Shown here: piece after piece, positions 58,440-64,000 of the stretch | Layout: each line of letters starts with the position of its first letter | Position numbering within the stretch: position 1 is the stretch's first letter | Assembly: GCF_954871325.1 (NCBI RefSeq) | Contig: NC_088776.1 | Location: 52,780,569-52,844,568, forward strand | Source of the DNA: Gordionus sp. m RMFG-2023 | Lineage: Eukaryota; Nematomorpha; Gordioida; Chordodea; Parachordodidae | Reading direction: 5' to 3' | DNA: 64,000 nt | Program-made: the position numbers and the translations under genes | The notes under the pieces: model-generated | Told to the model about the DNA's origin: nothing | Database searches by the model: none | What the model saw: only the letters and a program-made list of their open reading frames with translations

Positions 58440-59560
58440 CTCTTTGCATCAATAGTTATATTTTGTTTAACCATAAGTTCAGCTTCCAATGATGACGTTC
58501 TTTTCGCCAAGCAGTAGTCATTAGACTGAATATTCTCTCTGATGAAGCATTTGAATGCGGAATAGAAAATAGAAAATTGTATATTTTCTCTATCAATGGT
58601 GAGTTTTTATTAGAATGAAAATCCATCCATTTATCTTGGGAATTCATGTGATTGTTTTTTGATAATTTTTCTTCATAATAGGAATAAAATTGTAAATATT
58701 CCTCAAAGATAATTTCTGTATCTATGTTTGGTATTTTATAATTACTAATAATTTTTTGTAATTGTTCAAATTCTGGACATTATTTTAATGTCATAGGGCT
58801 AAGATATTTCCATATATTATCTATAATATAATATCATAACGTTTTTCTACATATTCTATAATATTTTTTATAAATATCTTTGATTCATTTTTGATATTTA
58901 TTACCTTTTCTACATCATTATTATATTGTAAAATATTTTTAGAAATGCTACCATAAAAATTTTGTTAAATTTTTAAATAATGAATTATTTAGTTTTAGGA
59001 TAAGATCATGTATATTTATTGCTAATACATCTATTGCTAAATTTATGTTATTGACTAAAGTGCCAACGTTAAGGAAAACACCTAAATATGCCTCTGCACA
59101 ATGATCTCCAAGAATTATTTTCAAAATTGGTGGGGTTGCTGATTATGATAAAAAATATTCTTTAAGGGGTTAAAAATACTTAAGCATCCGCTTAATCGCT
59201 GGGATTAATGCAAGCCAGCGTGTTGAAACATGGCGAAGTGATTCTGACCATTCTAAATTGCACCATTCTACCAATTCTTTTAAAATTTAACTCTTTTTGT
59301 CGAGTTGCTAAATTCATTATAGCATTTAATTACTATACTCTCAATATCATATTTAAGAAAAATTATGGCCTTTTTAAACGAATTGTGAAGAATGTGGCAT
59401 ATAAAACCCATTGGTATAATATTATTACTATAACTTTTCAATTCTGTCTAAATACTTTAATTTTTCCCAAAGTTTACAGATGCGTTATTTGCTCAATAAG
59501 CTGTTACATTAGCAATATCAAGTTCAGCGAATTTTAAATTTTCTAGCAAGCATCTAGATA
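58440..59560 (-). pseudogene. hAT transposase remnant (ZBED5/SCAND3-like)
   Basis: Minus strand, in order: NNASVNFGKN; SNNIIPMGFICHILHNSFKK; DIESIVIKCYNEFSNSTKRV; LRHVSTRWLALIPAIKRMLK; ILGDHCAEAYLGVFLNVGTL; EFEQLQKIISNYKIPNIDTE; and the dimerisation end IPHSNASSERIFSLMTTAWR. This is the catalytic-core-to-C-terminus order of animal hAT transposases. At least seven stops or frameshifts break it (for example stops near 59,505, 59,475 and 59,285), and the region between 58,950 and 58,780 is badly eroded. The N-terminal BED finger was not found. The last ~190 bases (58,647-58,456) are still open. Confidence 0.82.
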
Positions 59561-60832
59561 TGTCTTTAGAGGTTTCACTGTGAGACGAAAAAATTAAGTA
59601 AATAAACATTTATTCCATTCTTTTTGTTGAAGTATCTAAGTAATAAGGGAAATATTTTTATATTACCTTTATTCTATGCCATTAGTATTGAAAACGGATG
59701 ATTGTTTTTTAGATCTTTTATAATATTTGCCCTTAATTTATTTCATTATTTGTTTTTAAAAATATTTTAAAAAAATTTAAAAATAAATTTAAAAATATTT
59801 TGTGATTATTTTAATCTACTCAAAAAACGTTAGAAAAGCGTGAAGTGTGAGAAAACGTGGGAAAAATTACGTATGAAATCGTGAGAATCACGGCTAAATC
59901 GTGACATCTGGCCTTGGTTAAAAGGCATTGAGAGAAGGTATATAAAAATTGATTTACTATATTATGGAAAATTTATTTTCACGGCAAAAAAAAATATGTA
60001 TTGATACATAATTTAAGCTAGTTTAATTTATTTTGGATTCAATATTATATATGTAGAAATCTAAGATAATATATAATTGTTCTGTGACTGAATAATTTAT
60101 TCTAACTTAAAGTTAAAAGCTAAAAAATTTACAAAATTTTTTGATTAAGATATATTTTACATACATTACTTTTGTAACTATTAGATTCCACAACCGATAC
60201 AATGATGATAATGTGCTTTCATTCCAATTTTAAACTAAACTGGCCATGAATTAACTTCGATGATGCTAAAAATCAAGATAGGCTCATAGTAAAGCTGAAT
60301 AGTTTCATATAAAACAAAGATTCCCTAGTTACAACCACAAAAACGACTTTCTCTGATAATATTTTTGATAAAGGATACTAATATAATAAAAAATCCCCTA
60401 GACTAGTTTTTTAATTCTAAAAATACTCATTTTGATAATTTTTTTTATAAAAATATGTATATAAAGTTAAATACTTCCTTGCCCACAAGTGCTAGTGTTC
60501 GCTCAAGATTTGGGGATGTTAGTATAGAAATGATTTTATTATTAAAATGCAACAAAATAAATAAAAAATGAATATTACCATAAATAGTTATTTTTATTAT
60601 ATAAATTAGTCTTTTTACATAAATTTTTTTATAATCAAAACTAACTATATTTAAATATATATAATTGTTGATTTTTTATAAGCAAAAAAAAAACAAATTT
60701 ATTTCTAAATTATTAAAAAGTAGTCAAAGCTACTTTTTAATAATAGTAACTAATAGCGAGCTACTTTTTTTGATGGGTAGCCATAGCTGTAGACTACTTT
60801 TAAAAGTATGGTTTAACAACTCTAATAAATAA

Positions 60833-63800
60833 TAATAAAGAAATATATTTTTTTAAAACAAAATAACAAGGAAAAGGAACAAAAAAGAAACAAAAATGTG
60901 TTTTTTTTTAAATTTAATCATACATTAGTATCTTCCAGATGTTATTCCAGAATCCTAGATCTTTGTAGAGAAAAATTATGATCCTTAATTACTAAAAAGA
61001 AGCCTAAAATCAAATCGAACCAATTAAATTAACTAACAACAAGATGACCAAAAATTTAACAAATGATATAAATCCTGAAAATCTCATTCGAATAGTTAAT
61101 ATTTAAAATTATCGAGATGTATCTAAATATATTGTTATAAAATTCACTGAACTCGTTTTGGACCCAGATTCAAAAATAAATAGGTTTCTTTGAGTTGTAC
61201 ATGGTTTAAGGTTACACAAGGAAAAAATTATATTGCTCAAAAAAATCGTCGAATATTATCTTCAACATTTAAATTTTTAATATTTGTTTACTAATAGAAG
61301 GCTTGTAAGCAGGAGGGGTCATAAACTGGGTCCTTAGGAAGCCGCCTCATTCCATTTTAAAGATTAGCTTCAACTGTGAAAAATAGATTAGCACCCTATT
61401 TTTCGAAAGTCAGTCTATTTTTTAAAAAATTAGAACCTATTCAGAAAAATGCATTATTACGTTGTTTTTTAGATAGATAAAATGTAGTATTAATTTTGAT
61501 GATATATGGTATAATCGATTAATAATGATCTTTTTCCTTTCTCTAGTATATTAAAACTAATTTTTTATTATAAAAAAACAGAATTTCCTTTTATTTTAAA
61601 AAGATATATTATTTATTATATCAATAAAAAAAGTGATTTTTTTCCCCTCGGATATACACTTGTAGCTATAACTATTTCTTTTTCCATCATGTTCCTGTGA
61701 ACGTTCTCTTTTAGGTATAACGCATCTACCCCTAAAGGGCTTGCCATCTGGTCGTTGGTAAATAGTAAAAAGCATGACTCTCCTTATTCCTAAATAGCGC
61801 CCACAGTATTAAAAGTAAAACCCTAATTTTTCAAAAAAAATATTTTTTTTAGCCTAATAATGAGGCTTACCAATGTTACTAATGTTAAACTAGGCTGAAT
61901 AATGTTCGATCAAAATTATTTCAAAATTAAATTTAGTTTTAAAATACCACATAGAACCTTTTTTGCCATCCCTTTTATTAAAAGGGCTAACTAAGCGCCT
62001 GTATAGCAAGCTCAAACAGGAGGATAGGGAATATTATCTCTTAGCGATTTTAAATTTAGCATAATATTATTTTAATCTAATAACCCCCCCCCCCCCCCAA
62101 TTTTCCTTACCAAATATTTGCCATTATAAACAATACATATATTTTTTAAATATAACAGTTTTAACTCTTTAAATGGCCCGGAAGTTTAAGAAAATTCCAG
62201 ATAGACTCTTATGTTTTAGATATAAAAGGCTTATTAATTTAATTTCAAGTAGCGCTTATTTGCAATCAAAAAAATGATGCTAATAAACTTGTATATATTT
62301 ATCGTATTTTTCAATCGACCCACTTAAGACATTTTAATCTAAAATTTATCGGGTTTTTATGACTATGACACATTTAGGAAAACTTCGATAAGAGGATCAA
62401 TGACTTAAAAGAATGGGACTAAAAGCCTGGGACACATAGCTTGTTTTGGAAATGGGTGGGGGGGGGGCAAACCTGTTTATACAGGAAAATGGTACACTTA
62501 TACAAAAGACAAAACTCTTCACGTATTTATGATTGTAGAAAAGGGAATAAATAATGATCCTATACAAATTTCTTCGAATCTCTGATACTTCATCTTTAGA
62601 CGTGAAATTCTAATATATTTTTTTAATATTTTATTGTTGATATATAATGTGTGAAGGGAGGGGAGGGACTTCATCAAGGAATCTCATTAATTTTTCTTGA
62701 AAGCATAAATTAAATAATTCAAAAAAAGAAAATCATATCCTTAATTTAATTAACATAGCCTAATTTGGTATGATTAAATGAGCCGGATTTTGTTATTATA
62801 TATATATTTTTTTTAAATATCAAAAATTTATCAATAACATATGTTTTTTTGTTAGTTTCTATCTTTTTTATAAAAAACTATTATGCAAATAAATAGAGGT
62901 TTTGTAGCTATATTAGAAAAATATGTTGGTTTAATTTTAATTTTAATTTGGAAAGTGTTTTATATAAAAGATTTTAGATTCTTGATATTATGATTTATGA
63001 CAATTGTTATATAATTTAATTTACACCTTATTGAATAGAATTAATTATTTTTTTTAAAAAAAAAATAAAACTTGAAATCTAAACCCCGCGAAAAAATCTA
63101 GAATTATGAAACTTAACATTAATAAAACTAAAGTTTAATGAAAATTCTTTTAAAAATGCCAGATATCGTAGGCTTGTCCTTCATCAGTCAATATTTATAC
63201 GCTAAACACAATAATAGTACAAGCTTTCATTCATTTCTTATTCCCTAAAACCTTTTATAGTTGTCAAAATTAATTTTTGGAAACATTTTTATGCAGTAAC
63301 TAACTCCCCCTCTCGCCCGACATTTATATCCTTCTGTTATATATATAAAAAATACAATTATTTACAAATTCGCCAAATAATTCTAAATTTTAGAAAAGAT
63401 TATTTTAAAAAACAAAATCTTTTTTGAATATTTAAATATATATAAATAAAATTCTTTTCCCAAATTTGGTTCGGAAAAAATCTTATGTCCTTGAATGTAT
63501 TTTAATTTAAAAATGGGTCTGTATTTTTTTTTCCTCTTTTTAAATTAAAAATAAATTTTTTTCAATGCTAAAAAGAATATTTATATTTTTTTTTTACAAA
63601 AATTTATCTGTAAAAGAGTGTAAGTTATATAGAGATGAAATTTAACATTTAAAAAAAAATATTTAAAAATATTTTTGAAAAATATTAAAACAAAGATATT
63701 TTTTATTTAAAAACATTTGTTCATATCTGTGTTATTCTTATTTTTTTATATAAAACAAATATTAATAAAATATATTATTTTCATTTTTTCCATTTAAGGA

Positions 63801-64000
63801 GTTTTGATCCTATTCTATATAAAATTGTATGTTTTTTGTAACTTGAAATGTAAATTTTTTTAAAATGAATAAATGACAATTTGATAAAGAAAAATAGATA
63901 ATTTCTATAATAATGTCATTTTAGTAAAATATGATTAAAAATAAACATAATTATTACTTACTGCTAGTTTGCATTGGCGCAATGGTTTTTTACTTCTTGA
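60833..64000. other. AT-rich stretch, no gene seen
   Basis: No exon, RNA gene or bounded element was recognised. It contains an 18-C run near 62,085 and a 9-10-G run near 62,460. GC-richer spots at 61,300-61,350 and 61,700-61,760 are closed in all frames. Confidence 0.45.

Larger units (their letters stand above)
57752..60824 (-). mobile_element. Full-length hAT transposon, transposase decayed (3,073 bp)
   Basis: The ends TATAGTTGTTAAA and, inverted, TAGAGTTGTTAAA are flanked by an identical 8-bp duplication ATAAATAA (57,744-57,751 and 60,825-60,832). Subterminal GTAGCGCGCTAT near the left end and GTAGCTCGCTATTAGTTAC (inverted) near the right end give further mirrored structure. The interior carries a minus-strand hAT transposase remnant at 58,440-59,560, so ends and content agree. 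The duplication is AT-only and could in principle be chance, but together with the matching ends this is unlikely. Confidence 0.85.

Overview
The window is strongly AT-rich DNA from a eukaryote, most likely an arthropod or arthropod-like invertebrate. The few host genes are split by AT-rich introns with GT/AG borders. They encode invertebrate-type products, and the space between them is filled with hAT-type DNA transposons, foldback elements, a LINE fragment and one young Ty3/gypsy element. I cannot name a species. All calls were made by eye; no search was run.

Layout. 1-6.5 kb holds no firm gene, but has small repeats, a possible tRNA-derived SINE and a ~975-bp pyrimidine-only satellite. 6.5-14.2 kb (+) carries five exons of a RING-H2 ubiquitin ligase of the RNF115/RNF126 type with a long proline-rich tail; the 5' exons are missing. 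An 888-bp foldback element sits in one of its introns. 14,965-20,024 is a 5.06-kb hAT element with a perfect 8-bp target duplication. Its arms are huge satellite-like inverted arrays and its core keeps only the hAT C-terminal dimerisation region. 23.2-24.0 kb (-) is a two-exon, probably GPI-anchored Ly6/quiver-like protein. 32.3-33.7 kb (-) is a gene with a ten-cysteine TGF-beta-receptor-type ectodomain, one membrane segment and a short tail without kinase, i.e. BAMBI-like. Two hAT MITEs with perfect 8-bp target duplications lie in its intron and directly beside an exon.

34-64 kb looks free of host genes and is a transposon graveyard. It holds MITEs, a two-copy dispersed repeat (37.4 and 48.2 kb), a decayed DUF4371-type hAT transposase (41.9-43.3 kb), a gag scrap (43.8 kb), a 5'-truncated LINE with a restriction-like endonuclease-type C-terminus (46.2-47.4 kb), a Ty3/gypsy element with nearly identical LTRs (49.5-56.7 kb, - strand), and a second full-length hAT (57,752-60,824) with decayed transposase.

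The most unusual items are the giant hAT with satellite arms and a triplicated exon-like module, and the BAMBI-like pseudoreceptor. Five elements have TIR and 8-bp duplication support (four perfect, one with a single mismatch). Several share GTTGTTAAA near their ends, which suggests that one hAT lineage spread repeatedly here.
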